From Ideonella alba (GTDB lineage: Bacteria > Pseudomonadota > Gammaproteobacteria > Burkholderiales > Burkholderiaceae_C), in the NCBI RefSeq assembly GCF_018069875.1, contig NZ_JAGQDF010000001.1:1-64000 (forward strand): a stretch of DNA of 64,000 nt, written 5' to 3'. The notes under the pieces are model-generated. The model made no database searches. It saw nothing but the letters and a program-made list of their open reading frames with translations, and was not told the origin of the DNA. Both the position numbers and the translations under genes were made by a program. This document shows, piece by piece, positions 30,705 through 39,497 of this stretch. Numbering within the stretch: the stretch's first letter is position 1; the number at the start of each line of letters is the position of its first letter.

Positions 30705-31592
30705 ATGGACCTCTCCTCGCTGCAAGCCTTCGTCAAGGTGGTCCAGACCGGCAGCTTCACCCGCGCGGCCGATGCGCTGCAGACGCACAAGGCGCGCCTG
30801 TCGCGCGTGGTGAGCGAACTGGAGCGCGAACTGGGCGTGCGCCTGCTGGAGCGCAGCACGCGCTCGCTGTCGCTGACCGAGGCCGGGCGCGAGTTCTTCG
30901 AGCGTGCCCACGCCATCCTGGGCTCGGTCGACGAGGCGCGCCAGGCGATGCAGCGCATCCGCGGCGAGCCGCAGGGCACGCTGCGCCTGACCTGCGGGGT
31001 GGAGTTCGGCCTGGTGGCGGTGGGCGGCTGGATCGCCGAGTACCTGGCCACCTACCCGCAGGTGCAGGTCGAGGCCGACTACACCAACCGCGTGGTCGAC
31101 ATCGTCCACGAAGGCTTCGACCTGGCGGTGCGCGTGGGTCCGCTGGCCGACTCGTCGCTGGCCGCACGCCGGCTGGGGGCGCTGGACTACGGCCTGTATG
31201 CGTCGGCCGCCTACCTGCGCCGGCAGGGTCGGCCGGACAGCCCGGCCGAGCTGGTGCAGCACGCGCAGGTGGTTTATGCAGGCGCCGCGCCGCAGGGCCA
31301 GTGGATGCTGACGCGCGGCGACGACAGCCACCGCGTCAAGCTGCAGCCGCGGCTGCGCGTCAACACCAGCCTGGCCGCGCGCGAGGCGCTGCAGCGTGGT
31401 CTGGGCATCGGCCTGCTGCCGCGCCGCGTGGCCGAGCCGGACGGCCAGCGCGCGCTGCTGCAGCGCGTGCTGCCCGACTGGGCGGCGCCCGAGGTGCCGG
31501 TGCACGCGGTATTCGCCAGTGCGCGCTACCTGACGCCCAAGGTGAGGGCCTTCATCGACCTGGCGGCGCAGCAGTTTGGCGGGCCGGTCTGA
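30705..31592 (+). CDS. LysR-family transcriptional regulator
   Basis: This is a 295-residue LysR regulator with an N-terminal winged HTH (MDLSSLQAFVKVVQTGSFTRAADALQTHKARLSRVVSELE) and a PBP2-type effector domain. It begins at the ATG at 30705; a TTG at 30687 is also in frame. Because it faces the PfpI/oxidoreductase/LtrA operon across a short gap, that operon is its likely target. The wording of the HTH places it in the large subgroup that often regulates quinone or stress-response enzymes, but the effector is unknown. Confidence 0.9.
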   Translation: MDLSSLQAFVKVVQTGSFTRAADALQTHKARLSRVVSELERELGVRLLERSTRSLSLTEAGREFFERAHAILGSVDEARQAMQRIRGEPQGTLRLTCGVEFGLVAVGGWIAEYLATYPQVQVEADYTNRVVDIVHEGFDLAVRVGPLADSSLAARRLGALDYGLYASAAYLRRQGRPDSPAELVQHAQVVYAGAAPQGQWMLTRGDDSHRVKLQPRLRVNTSLAAREALQRGLGIGLLPRRVAEPDGQRALLQRVLPDWAAPEVPVHAVFASARYLTPKVRAFIDLAAQQFGGPV

Positions 31593-31641
31593 ACGCAGTG
31601 TCTCCGCCACGGGTGGGAAGCCTGTCCACAAGGTTTATATT

Positions 31642-31652
31642 GTTGTCATACA
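31642..31652. promoter_or_regulatory. Operator-like motif GTTGTCATACA upstream of the GntR gene
   Basis: GTTGTCATACA directly follows a TATATT -10 candidate (31636-31641) and lies 20 bp before the GntR ATG. The exact reverse complement stands at 32629-32639 before dctP. The core TTGTCATACAA-like sequence has the shape of operators bound by FadR-subfamily GntR proteins. It probably mediates autoregulation. Confidence 0.6.
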
Positions 31653-31672
31653 GCCTCCAGGCCGCTCCCACC

Positions 31673-32497
31673 ATGCCCACCACTGCTGACCAGCCCTTCG
31701 GCAATATGCCAGCCCTGCGCGTGGGCGCCCGTCTGTCGGAGCAGTTGGCCGACGCGCTGGCGCTCAGCATCCGCGACGGTCAACTCAGCGCTGGCCAGAA
31801 GCTGCCAACCGAGCAGGCGCTGGTGGAGCGTTTCGGCGTCAGCCGCACGGTGGTGCGCGAAGCCCTCTCACGGCTCAAGACGCTGGGGCTGATCGAATCC
31901 CGCCAGGGGTCGGGAGCCTACATCAAGACCGCCTCGCCGCAGGCGCTGTCGCAACTGGCGTTCGAGCCCGACGGATCGCTCGACGCGGTGATCCAGATGG
32001 TCGAGGTGCGCCGCGCACTGGAGGCCGAATCGGCCGCGCTCGCCGCGGCGCGCCGCACGCCCCAGTCGGTCAAGCAGATCAGGCAGGCCCTGCAGGCCCT
32101 GGCCAAGGCCGTGCGCCAGGGCGGCGATGGTGTGCAGGAGGATGTGGCCTTCCATACCGCGATCGCCCAGGCCTCGCGCAATCCCTTCCTGCTGGCCACG
32201 CTGGCCTACCTGAATCGTTTCCTTCTGGACGCCACGCGCGTCACCCGGGCCAACGAGGCCACCCGCGCCGACCTCGAAGCCGAGGTGCACCGGGAGCACA
32301 GCGCCATCGTCGCCGCCATCGATGCAGGCGACGTGGCCGCGGCGCGCCAGGCCGGCGCGGCACACATGGTCAATGCGGCGCGCCGCATCGGCCAGGCCGA
32401 CCCGGCATTCTGGGCGCGTCATGGCCAGCAATTGGCCGACCGCCTGCGTGCCGAACTGGGCCAGCCCCAGCCAGCGGCTGCGTCGCGCCGACGCTGA
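31673..32497 (+). CDS. GntR-family regulator, FadR subfamily (FCD domain)
   Basis: This is a 274-residue regulator with a winged HTH (about 20-88; KLPTEQALVERFGVSRTVVREALSRLKTLGLIESRQGSGAYI) and an all-helical FCD effector domain. The metal-site pattern is visible: Asp and His in EDVAFHTAIAQ, His in HREHSAIVAAI, and His in AGAAHMVNA. Such proteins usually bind a carboxylate. Next to a TRAP transporter and acid-sugar genes, the effector is likely a tetronate or an intermediate (inference). Matching motifs before this gene and dctP support control of both. The very long open frame running through from 29807 has no relevant upstream content. Confidence 0.9.
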   Translation: MPTTADQPFGNMPALRVGARLSEQLADALALSIRDGQLSAGQKLPTEQALVERFGVSRTVVREALSRLKTLGLIESRQGSGAYIKTASPQALSQLAFEPDGSLDAVIQMVEVRRALEAESAALAAARRTPQSVKQIRQALQALAKAVRQGGDGVQEDVAFHTAIAQASRNPFLLATLAYLNRFLLDATRVTRANEATRADLEAEVHREHSAIVAAIDAGDVAAARQAGAAHMVNAARRIGQADPAFWARHGQQLADRLRAELGQPQPAAASRRR

Positions 32498-32628
32498 CAC
32501 TTCGGCGGCAGTCGCGCTGCCGCCACCGCCGCTCTGTGTGTCCCGCCGGCCACCGCCGCGCCACCACCGCGCCACCGAACGCCAAGGGAAAACCCGCTCG
32601 CCAGACCATCGCGCGATCTCCTAATATT

Positions 32629-32639
32629 TGTATGACAAC
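32629..32639. promoter_or_regulatory. Operator-like motif TGTATGACAAC upstream of dctP
   Basis: TGTATGACAAC is the exact reverse complement of the 11-mer before the GntR gene. It follows the -10 candidate TAATAT (32622-32627) at once, so both promoters have the operator at the transcription start. It lies 57 bp before the dctP ATG. Confidence 0.62.
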
Positions 32640-32695
32640 CTGACGACATGACAGCAATCGGGTTGCGCCTCGAATCCATCCAGAAGGAGACCCCG

Positions 32696-33679
32696 ATGTC
32701 CAAGCGTTCCCTCCTGCGGCTCGCGCCCGTCCTGGGCGCCGCCCTGCTGATCGCCGCGATCCCCGCCTCGGCACAGACCGTCCTGAAGCTCGGCCACGTG
32801 CTGGCCAAGGGCTCGCATTACGACGTCGGCGCGGTCAAGTTCTGTGAAGAGATCGAGAAGGGCACGGCCGGGCGCTACAAGTGCCAGGTCTACCCGGCCA
32901 GCTCTTTGGGCGGCGAGCGCGAGGAGATCGAGGCGGTGCAACTCGGTACGCAGGATTTCGTGCTCACCTCCACCGGCCCGGTCGGCAACTTCGTGCCCGA
33001 AATCAAGGTCGTCGATGTGCCCTTCCTGTTCCGCGACTATGACCATGCACGCAAGACGCTGGACGGCCCGATCGGTCAGGAGATGCTGACCCGGTTCCCG
33101 GCCCATGGCCTGGTCGCGCTGGCCTGGAGCGAGAACGGCTTTCGCCACATGACGAACAACAAGCGCCCCATCGTCAACGCTGCCGATGCCGCCGGCCTGA
33201 AGATGCGCACGATGGAGAACAAGGTGCACATGGAGGGCTACCGGACCTTCGGCATCCTGCCCACCCCAATGGCCTTCCCCGAGGTCTTCGGCGCGCTGCA
33301 GCAGGGCGTGGTCGACGGCCAGGAGAACCCGATCCCGGTGATCCTGGCGTCCAAGTTCTCCCAGGTGCAGAAGCACCTGTCGCTGACAGGCCATGTCTAC
33401 TCGCCTGCTTTGCTGCTGACCTCGCCGCGGGTCTGGAACAAGCTCAGCGACGCCGACAAGAAGGTCTTCTCCGACGCCGCCAAGGCCAGCGTCGCCGCTA
33501 CCCGCAAGAAGGTCAACGATGACGAGGCCAACGGCATTGCGCAGCTCGAAAAGGAAGGCATGCAGGTCGTCCGGCAGGTCAACAGCGCCAGCTTCCGGGA
33601 CGCCACCAAGCCCGCCTATGTGAACTACGCCAAGGAGTTCGGCGCCGAGCGCATCGCCGCCATCCAGGCGATCAAGTGA
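32696..33679 (+). CDS. dctP: TRAP transporter substrate-binding protein (DctP family)
   Basis: This is a 327-residue periplasmic binding protein with a signal peptide (about 1-26, PASA-Q cleavage). DctP family blocks are LKLGHVLAKGSHYDVGA, VYPASSLGGEREEIEAVQLG, ENGFRHMTNNKRPI and VDGQENPIPVI. The residue pattern around NNKRP and KMRTMEN is the carboxylate-clamp region. AAGGAGA lies just before the ATG at 32696. The linked enzymes suggest that it binds L-threonate, D-erythronate or both. Confidence 0.93.
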   Translation: MSKRSLLRLAPVLGAALLIAAIPASAQTVLKLGHVLAKGSHYDVGAVKFCEEIEKGTAGRYKCQVYPASSLGGEREEIEAVQLGTQDFVLTSTGPVGNFVPEIKVVDVPFLFRDYDHARKTLDGPIGQEMLTRFPAHGLVALAWSENGFRHMTNNKRPIVNAADAAGLKMRTMENKVHMEGYRTFGILPTPMAFPEVFGALQQGVVDGQENPIPVILASKFSQVQKHLSLTGHVYSPALLLTSPRVWNKLSDADKKVFSDAAKASVAATRKKVNDDEANGIAQLEKEGMQVVRQVNSASFRDATKPAYVNYAKEFGAERIAAIQAIK

Positions 33680-33758
33680 GTCCGTGCCCTGCCGGTTCCG
33701 CCGCACTGCGCGCAGGAACCGGCGGGCGCCTCCCCGAACCCTGTCCGAGGCTACTGCC

Positions 33759-34271
33759 ATGCAGACCTTCGAGAACGCCCTGATGCGGCTCAACCGTGGC
33801 GCCCTGGTGCTGCTGCTGGCGGCCATGGCCGTCATCATCTTTGCCAACGTGGTGCTGCGCTACACCACCAGCGAGTCCATCGAATGGGCCGAGGAAGTGG
33901 CGCGCTACTTGATGGTGTGGCTCACCTTTCTGGGGGCGGGTCCGGTGCTGCGCTACGGCGGGCACATCGCGGTTGAGAACCTGCAGGATGCACTGCCGCC
34001 ACGCGCCGCGGTAGCGCTGCGTGCGCTGATCGCCTCGATGCTGTTCGCCTTCTTCGGCTTCATGGTCTGGTTCGGTCTGCTCTATGTGGAGCGTGCGCAG
34101 TACCAGATGACACCCACCACCCAGATCTCGATGTCCTGGGTCTACGCCGCCATCCCGGTCGGCGGGCTGCTGCTGGCGCTGCATCTGGCGCTGGTGCTGC
34201 GCGGCTATGTCGGCGAACGTCGCATGGCGGCCGACGACCACTTTGACGCCAACGCGAGCGCTTCCCTATGA
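33759..34271 (+). CDS. dctQ: TRAP transporter small permease (DctQ family)
   Basis: This is a 170-residue four-helix membrane subunit with VVLRYTTSESIEWAEEVARYLMVWLTFLGAG, the DctQ signature. It pairs with DctM to form the TRAP membrane complex. The ATG at 33759 is chosen over an upstream in-frame ATG at 33684 because the intervening sequence is Arg-rich and non-membrane. The stop overlaps dctM by 4 bp. Confidence 0.9.
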   Translation: MQTFENALMRLNRGALVLLLAAMAVIIFANVVLRYTTSESIEWAEEVARYLMVWLTFLGAGPVLRYGGHIAVENLQDALPPRAAVALRALIASMLFAFFGFMVWFGLLYVERAQYQMTPTTQISMSWVYAAIPVGGLLLALHLALVLRGYVGERRMAADDHFDANASASL

Positions 34272-35560
34272 GCATGAGCCTGATCCTGTTGCTGAGCGCC
34301 TGCGGACTGCTGGCGATCGGCATGCCCGTGGCCTTCGCGCTGGGGGTGTCCACCCTGTGCGCCGTGATGCTGGGCAGCGACTTCCCGCTGATCGCGATGC
34401 TGAAGCAGACCTACGAGGGCGTCGACAGCTTCCCGCTGATGGCAGTGCCCTTCTTCATCCTGGCGGCCGAGCTGATGAGCGGTGGCTCGCTGACAGAGGT
34501 GCTGCTGAAATTCGCCGCGCAGTTCGTCGGCCACCGCCGAGGCGGGCTGGGCTATACCAATGTGGTCTCGCTGACTTTCTTCTCGGGCATTTCGGGCTCG
34601 GCGCTGGCCGATGCGGCCGGTCCGGGCTCGATGATGATCCGCATGATGGACAAGGCCGGTTACGACCGCGCCTACGCCGCCGCGCTGACCGCCGCCACCG
34701 CGATCGTCGGGCCCATCATTCCACCGTCGATCATCATGATCATCTACGCGCTGCAGGACGAGCGCGTGTCGGTGGGTGCACTGTTCGTCGCGGGCTTCAT
34801 TCCCGGGCTGCTGATCGCCGCCGGCATGGCGGCCGTCAACTGGCGCGTCTCCACCCAGCGCAACTACCGTGGCGACGAGGATGTCGCCACCTGGCAGGAC
34901 AAGCTGCAGACCACCTGGCGCGCGCTGCCTGCACTGATGCTGCCGGTGATCATCCTGGGCGGCATGCGGGCGGGCTGGTTCACCCCCACCGAGGCTTCGG
35001 TGGTGGCGGTGTTCTACGCGCTGGTGTGTGGCAAGTGGATCTACCGCACGCTGCGCTGGGAGGCGCTGCCCGACATCCTGTCGCGCTCCTCGTTGCTGAC
35101 AGCGTCGGTGCTGATCATCATCGGCATGTCCAACGCCTTCGCCTGGGTGTTGACTGTCGACGGTCTGCCGCTGACGCTGGCCGAATGGATGGCGGCTCAG
35201 CAGCTCAGCGCGATGGGCTTCCTGATCGCGGTGAACATCTTCCTGCTGATCTTCGGCATCTTCATCGAGCCGCTGCCTGGTGTGATGGTGCTGGTGCCCA
35301 TCCTGGCGCCGGTGGCCGCCAAGTTGGGCATCGACCCGATCCACTTCGCGATGGTGGTGATCTTCAACCTCACGCTGGGGATGATCACGCCACCCGTGGG
35401 GGGGCTGCTGTTCGTCACCTCCAATGTGTCCAAGGTACCCCTTGCTGCGCTGACCCGCGAGCTCAAGCCCTTCCTGGTGGCGCATGCGGTGATCCTGGCG
35501 CTGCTGACCTTTTGGCCGGGCCTGAGCACCTGGGCGCCGCACGCGCTGGGCTTCCAATGA
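34268..35560 (+). CDS. dctM: TRAP transporter large permease (DctM family)
   Basis: This is a 430-residue sodium-driven TRAP large subunit with about eleven to twelve membrane segments. Hallmarks are MPVAFALGVSTL, FSGISGSALADAAGPGSMMI, IVGPIIPPSIIMIIYA and TPPVGGLLFVTSNVSKVPL. The start overlaps dctQ (ATGAGC), showing tight coupling. The gene ends 20 bp before the LtnD-like gene, so uptake and catabolism are in one operon. Confidence 0.94.
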   Translation: MSMSLILLLSACGLLAIGMPVAFALGVSTLCAVMLGSDFPLIAMLKQTYEGVDSFPLMAVPFFILAAELMSGGSLTEVLLKFAAQFVGHRRGGLGYTNVVSLTFFSGISGSALADAAGPGSMMIRMMDKAGYDRAYAAALTAATAIVGPIIPPSIIMIIYALQDERVSVGALFVAGFIPGLLIAAGMAAVNWRVSTQRNYRGDEDVATWQDKLQTTWRALPALMLPVIILGGMRAGWFTPTEASVVAVFYALVCGKWIYRTLRWEALPDILSRSSLLTASVLIIIGMSNAFAWVLTVDGLPLTLAEWMAAQQLSAMGFLIAVNIFLLIFGIFIEPLPGVMVLVPILAPVAAKLGIDPIHFAMVVIFNLTLGMITPPVGGLLFVTSNVSKVPLAALTRELKPFLVAHAVILALLTFWPGLSTWAPHALGFQ

Positions 35561-35580
35561 ACCAAGAACGACCGAACCCC

Positions 35581-36483
35581 ATGAGTGATAAGAGCATCGG
35601 TGTGATCGGCCTGGGCGCCATGGGCCGCGGCATGGCCGCCTCCCTGCGGCGCGCAGGCTGGAGGGTGCATGTCTGCGATGTCCGCGCGGAGGCCGCCCAG
35701 GCGTTTGCCGCCGAGGGCGGCGTGGCCTGTGGCAGCCCGGCCGAACTGGCGGCGCAGTGCGAGGTGATCGTCAGTGTGGTGGTCAATGCCGCGCAGACGG
35801 AGGCCGTGCTGTTCGGTGACGGCGGCGCCGCCGTGAACATGAAGCCAGGCAGCCTGTTCATCATGTGCTCGACCGTCGACCCGAACTGGTCGGTGCAGCT
35901 CGAGGCACGCCTGGCCGCGCAGGGTGTGCTGTACCTGGACGCGCCGATCTCCGGCGGCGCGGCCAAGGCCGCTTCGGGCGAGATGACGATGATGACGGCC
36001 GGCACGCCAGCGGCCTACGCCAAGGCCGGCGGCGCTCTGGAGGCGATGGCGGCCAAGGTCTACCGGCTGGGCGAGCGTGCAGGCAACGGCAGCAAGGTCA
36101 AGATCATCAACCAGCTGCTGGCGGGCGTGCACATCGCCGCGGCCGCTGAAGCCATGGCCCTGGGCCTGCGAGAGGGCGTGAAGGCCGAAGACCTCTACGA
36201 CGTCATCACCCACAGCGCGGGCAACAGCTGGATGTTCGAGAACCGCATGGCCCATGTGCTGGCTGGCGACTACACGCCGCTCTCCGCCGTGGACATCTTC
36301 GTCAAGGACCTGGGCCTGGTGCTTGACACGGCACGCGCCACCAAGTTTCCGCTGCCGCTGTCTGCCACCGCGCACCAGATGTTCATGCAGGCCTCAACGG
36401 CGGGCTACGCCCGCGAGGACGATGCCGCGGTGATCAAGATCTTCCCGGGCATCACGCTGCCACCCGGCGCGGCCGGAGCCTGA
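35581..36483 (+). CDS. ltnD: L-threonate dehydrogenase (LtnD-type beta-hydroxyacid dehydrogenase)
   Basis: This is a 300-residue NAD-dependent enzyme expected to oxidise L-threonate to 2-oxo-tetronate. It has the Rossmann motif GVIGLGAMGRGMA (7-19), the substrate loop DAPISGGAAKAASGEMT (120-136) and the catalytic K174 with N177 (SKVKIINQ). The assignment to threonate rather than other beta-hydroxyacids rests on adjacency to otnK, otnC and otnI and on general similarity. An ATG at 35557 would overlap the dctM stop; 35581 is preferred for its family-like N-terminus, although the SD is weak. Confidence 0.85.
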   Translation: MSDKSIGVIGLGAMGRGMAASLRRAGWRVHVCDVRAEAAQAFAAEGGVACGSPAELAAQCEVIVSVVVNAAQTEAVLFGDGGAAVNMKPGSLFIMCSTVDPNWSVQLEARLAAQGVLYLDAPISGGAAKAASGEMTMMTAGTPAAYAKAGGALEAMAAKVYRLGERAGNGSKVKIINQLLAGVHIAAAAEAMALGLREGVKAEDLYDVITHSAGNSWMFENRMAHVLAGDYTPLSAVDIFVKDLGLVLDTARATKFPLPLSATAHQMFMQASTAGYAREDDAAVIKIFPGITLPPGAAGA

Positions 36484-36484
36484 G

Positions 36485-37489
36485 ATGCGTCTGCTGATCA
36501 CCGGTGGCGCCGGCTTTCTGGGGGCGAGGCTGGCGCGCGAGCTGCTGGCGTCGCCCCAGCTGGCCTGGGGAGGTGACGAGCCGTGCGGCCTGACCGAGCT
36601 GTGGTTGACCGACCAGGTGCCGCCGCCGGCGGACCTGTGCGAGGACCCACGGGTGCGGGTGCTGAGCGGTGATCTGCTGGACCTGCTGGACAGCGGCACG
36701 CTGAGCTTGCGCGGCAAGGATGCGGTGGTGCATCTGGCCGCGGCGGTCAGCGGCGACTGCGAGCGCGATCTGGACCTGGGTCTGCGCAGCAACATCGACA
36801 CCACCCGCGCACTGCTGCAGGCGGCGCGGGCGGCGGGCCATGCGCCGCTGTTCGTCTATGCCAGCTCGGTGGCGGTGTTCGGCGGCGAGCCCGGTCAGCC
36901 GCTGCCCGCGCTGATCCGCGACGACACCCTGCCCGTGCCGCAGGGCAGCTACGGCGTCCAGAAGTTCATCGGCGAGCAGTTGGTCGCCGACTACGGCCGG
37001 CGCGGGCTGGTCCGGGCGCGCACGCTTCGGCTGATGACGGTGGCGATCCGCCCGGGGCGGCCCAATGGCGCCGCCTCGGGTTTCCTAAGTGGCATGGTGC
37101 GCGAGCCCCTGGCTGGTTTGCGCGCGAGCGTTCCGGTGCCTCCGCACACCGCGGTGGCCCTGGCCTCGCCTGGCAACACCATCGCCGGCCTGCTGGCCGC
37201 ACTGACCTGCTCGCACCGGGACTGGGGTCCCCGCACCGCCCTGAACCTGCCGGCACTGAGCACCACCGTTGGTGAGATCGCCGGGGCCCTGGGCCGCCTG
37301 GCCGGCCCGGCGGCGTTGGCGCTGCTGGACTGGGTGCCTGACGCGCGCATCGGCGCGATCGTCAGCGCCTGGCCCAGCCGCTTCGACACCGCCCGCGCCC
37401 ACGCGCTGGGTCTGTCGCCCGACGCCAGCGTGGACGAACTTCTGGCCCAGTACGTGCGCGAGAACCGATCCGCCGTCCAGTGGCCCTGA
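36485..37489 (+). CDS. denD: D-erythronate dehydrogenase (NAD-dependent epimerase/dehydratase family)
   Basis: This is a 334-residue extended SDR with TGGAGFLGARLA (6-17) for NAD binding, SSV at 127-129 and the catalytic YGVQK (156-160). Members in this gene context oxidise D-erythronate to 3-oxo-tetronate. Together with LtnD and OtnI it lets the operon accept two stereoisomeric tetronates that meet at 3-oxo-tetronate. It begins 1 bp after the ltnD stop. Without the neighbours it would only be called an epimerase-family protein. Confidence 0.85.
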   Translation: MRLLITGGAGFLGARLARELLASPQLAWGGDEPCGLTELWLTDQVPPPADLCEDPRVRVLSGDLLDLLDSGTLSLRGKDAVVHLAAAVSGDCERDLDLGLRSNIDTTRALLQAARAAGHAPLFVYASSVAVFGGEPGQPLPALIRDDTLPVPQGSYGVQKFIGEQLVADYGRRGLVRARTLRLMTVAIRPGRPNGAASGFLSGMVREPLAGLRASVPVPPHTAVALASPGNTIAGLLAALTCSHRDWGPRTALNLPALSTTVGEIAGALGRLAGPAALALLDWVPDARIGAIVSAWPSRFDTARAHALGLSPDASVDELLAQYVRENRSAVQWP

Positions 37490-37503
37490 ACTGAGAGACA
37501 CCC

Positions 37504-38805
37504 ATGAGCCTCCCCTTGCTCGGCTGCATCGCCGACGACTTCACCGGGGCCACCGACCTGGCCAACAACCTGGTTCGCGCCGGCATGCGCTGCGTGCAGA
37601 CCATCGGCGTGCCGCAAGGCGATGTGCAGCTGCAGGCCGACGCCCTGGTCGTGGCGCTCAAGTCGCGCACCGTGCCGGCCGCTGACGCGGTGGCGCAGTC
37701 GCTGGCGGCGCTGCGCTGGCTGCAGGCGCAGGGCGTGCAGCAGATCTACTTCAAGTACTGCTCCACCTTCGACTCCACCGCCGAGGGCAACATCGGTCCG
37801 GTCACCGAGGCGCTGATGGACGCGCTGCACGGCGCGGGTCGGGGCTTCACGATCGCCTGCCCCGCCTTTCCGGAGAATCAGCGCACGGTGTTCAAGGGCC
37901 ACCTCTTCGTGGGTGACGCGCTGCTGTCCGACAGCGGCATGCGCCACCATCCGCTCACCCCGATGACCGACGCCAACCTGGTGCGCGTGATGCAGTCGCA
38001 GACCCGCCGCCAGGTAGGACTGGTGGCCCACGACGTCGTGGTCGCCGGTCCGCAGGCGATCCGTGATCGTTTCACCCGCCTGCAGGCCGAGGGTGCGGGC
38101 GTGGCGGTGGTTGACGCCATCAGCCATCAGGATCTGATGCAGATCGGCCAGGCGCTGGCGGGCATGCCCCTGGTCACCGCCGGCTCCGGCATTGCCATTG
38201 GCCTGCCGCAGAACTGGCCGCAGCTGCAAGGCCGGACCGCCGCATCACCGGCCGACGCTTTGCCCCCGGCACGGGGTTGGCAGGCCGTGGTCTCGGGCAG
38301 TTGCTCGGTGGCCACCAACGCCCAGGTGCTGGCGTTCAGGCGCAGCGGTCGCCCCAGCCTGGGCATCGACCCGCTGGCGATGGCGGCGGGCGAGGATGTA
38401 GTCGCCCAGGCGCTGGCCTGGGCCGAGCCGCTGCTGGCTTCCGGCCCGGTGCTCGTTTACGCCACGGCCGAGCCGACTGCAGTCCGGGCGGTGCAGGAGC
38501 GCTTGGGCGTGGCCCGGGCTGGTGAGATGGTGGAGCACGCGCTGTCACGCATCGCCGCCGGGCTGGTGCAGCGCGGCGTGCGCCAGCTGCTGGTGGCTGG
38601 CGGCGAGACCTCCGGCGCCGTGGTGCAGGCGCTGGGCGTGCAGCGCATGACGATCGGCCTGCAAATCGACCCTGGCGTCCCGTGGACAGCGGCGGACACG
38701 CCGCTGTGCCCGGGCGAGCCGGTGCACATGGCGCTGAAGTCAGGCAACTTCGGCAGTCCCGACTTCTTCACCAAGGCCTTCGCACAACTGGCATCGCAGC
38801 CATGA
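37504..38805 (+). CDS. otnK: 3-oxo-tetronate kinase (DUF1537 family)
   Basis: This is a 433-residue four-carbon acid-sugar kinase that phosphorylates 3-oxo-tetronate at C4 using ATP. The N-terminal substrate domain has CIADDFTGATDLANNL (8-23) and FKYCSTFDSTAEGNIGP. The C-terminal nucleotide domain has VSGSCSVATNAQV and LLVAGGETSGAVVQALGV. The length fits the family. The ATG follows denD by 14 bp, and the stop overlaps otnC by 4 bp. Confidence 0.92.
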   Translation: MSLPLLGCIADDFTGATDLANNLVRAGMRCVQTIGVPQGDVQLQADALVVALKSRTVPAADAVAQSLAALRWLQAQGVQQIYFKYCSTFDSTAEGNIGPVTEALMDALHGAGRGFTIACPAFPENQRTVFKGHLFVGDALLSDSGMRHHPLTPMTDANLVRVMQSQTRRQVGLVAHDVVVAGPQAIRDRFTRLQAEGAGVAVVDAISHQDLMQIGQALAGMPLVTAGSGIAIGLPQNWPQLQGRTAASPADALPPARGWQAVVSGSCSVATNAQVLAFRRSGRPSLGIDPLAMAAGEDVVAQALAWAEPLLASGPVLVYATAEPTAVRAVQERLGVARAGEMVEHALSRIAAGLVQRGVRQLLVAGGETSGAVVQALGVQRMTIGLQIDPGVPWTAADTPLCPGEPVHMALKSGNFGSPDFFTKAFAQLASQP

Positions 38806-39470
38806 CCGAATCAGCACTGCGTGACGAGATCTGCCGGGTGGGCGAGTCGCTGTTCGCGCGCGGGTATTTACACGCGACGGCGGGCAACATCAGCGTGCGC
38901 CTGCCGGACGGTGGCTACCTGATCACACCGACCGACGCCTGCCTTGGCACGCTGGATCCCGCGCGCCTGGCCCATGTCAATGCAGAGGGTGTTCAGACAG
39001 CGGGCGACCGCGCCTCCAAGACCCTGACCCTGCACCGCCGGATCTATGGCGCCGACCCGCAGGCAGGTTGCGTGATCCACACCCATTCCACCCACCTGGT
39101 CGCGCTGTCGCTGGCGCCGCGCTGGGGTGCTGACACACCGACCTCTGACGATCTGTTGCCGCCGATCACGCCCTACTTCGTGATGAAGGTCGGTCATGTG
39201 CCGATGATTCCCTACCACCGCCCGGGCGACCCCGTGGTGGGTGAGTTGGTGGCGCAGCGCATGACGCGGATGCAGGCTGCCGGCATACCGATTCGGGCCG
39301 TCATGCTGGAGCGACTGGGCCCCACCGTGTGGCACGGCAGTCCGGCCGAGGCCAGCGCTGTGCTGGAAGAGCTGGAGGAAACCGCCAGGCTTTGGCTGCT
39401 GACCGGCGCCGCACCGCTGACCCCAGACCAGATCGACGAGTTGCGCCAGCAGTTCGGCGCCGCCTGGTGA
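38802..39470 (+). CDS. otnC: 3-oxo-tetronate 4-phosphate decarboxylase (class II aldolase family)
   Basis: This is a 222-residue class II aldolase/adducin-fold enzyme expected to decarboxylate 3-oxo-tetronate 4-phosphate to dihydroxyacetone phosphate and CO2. It has HATAGNISVRL (24-34), ASKTLTLHRRIY (71-82, with Lys where aldolases have the catalytic Glu, as usual for OtnC) and the metal pair H93/H95 (VIHTHSTH). Oddly, the position that normally holds the third zinc histidine (NHGP) reads ERLGP, with Leu172. A nearby H178 might substitute. The start overlaps otnK by 4 bp. Confidence 0.88.
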   Translation: MTESALRDEICRVGESLFARGYLHATAGNISVRLPDGGYLITPTDACLGTLDPARLAHVNAEGVQTAGDRASKTLTLHRRIYGADPQAGCVIHTHSTHLVALSLAPRWGADTPTSDDLLPPITPYFVMKVGHVPMIPYHRPGDPVVGELVAQRMTRMQAAGIPIRAVMLERLGPTVWHGSPAEASAVLEELEETARLWLLTGAAPLTPDQIDELRQQFGAAW

Positions 39471-39497
39471 ACCCTTCACTTGCCCGACAGGACGCCC

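Noticed and set aside
29807-31672. Upstream part of the long plus-strand frame that leads into the GntR gene
   Set aside because: It runs antisense to the PfpI gene and out of frame through the LysR gene; only the part from 31673 resembles a protein family.
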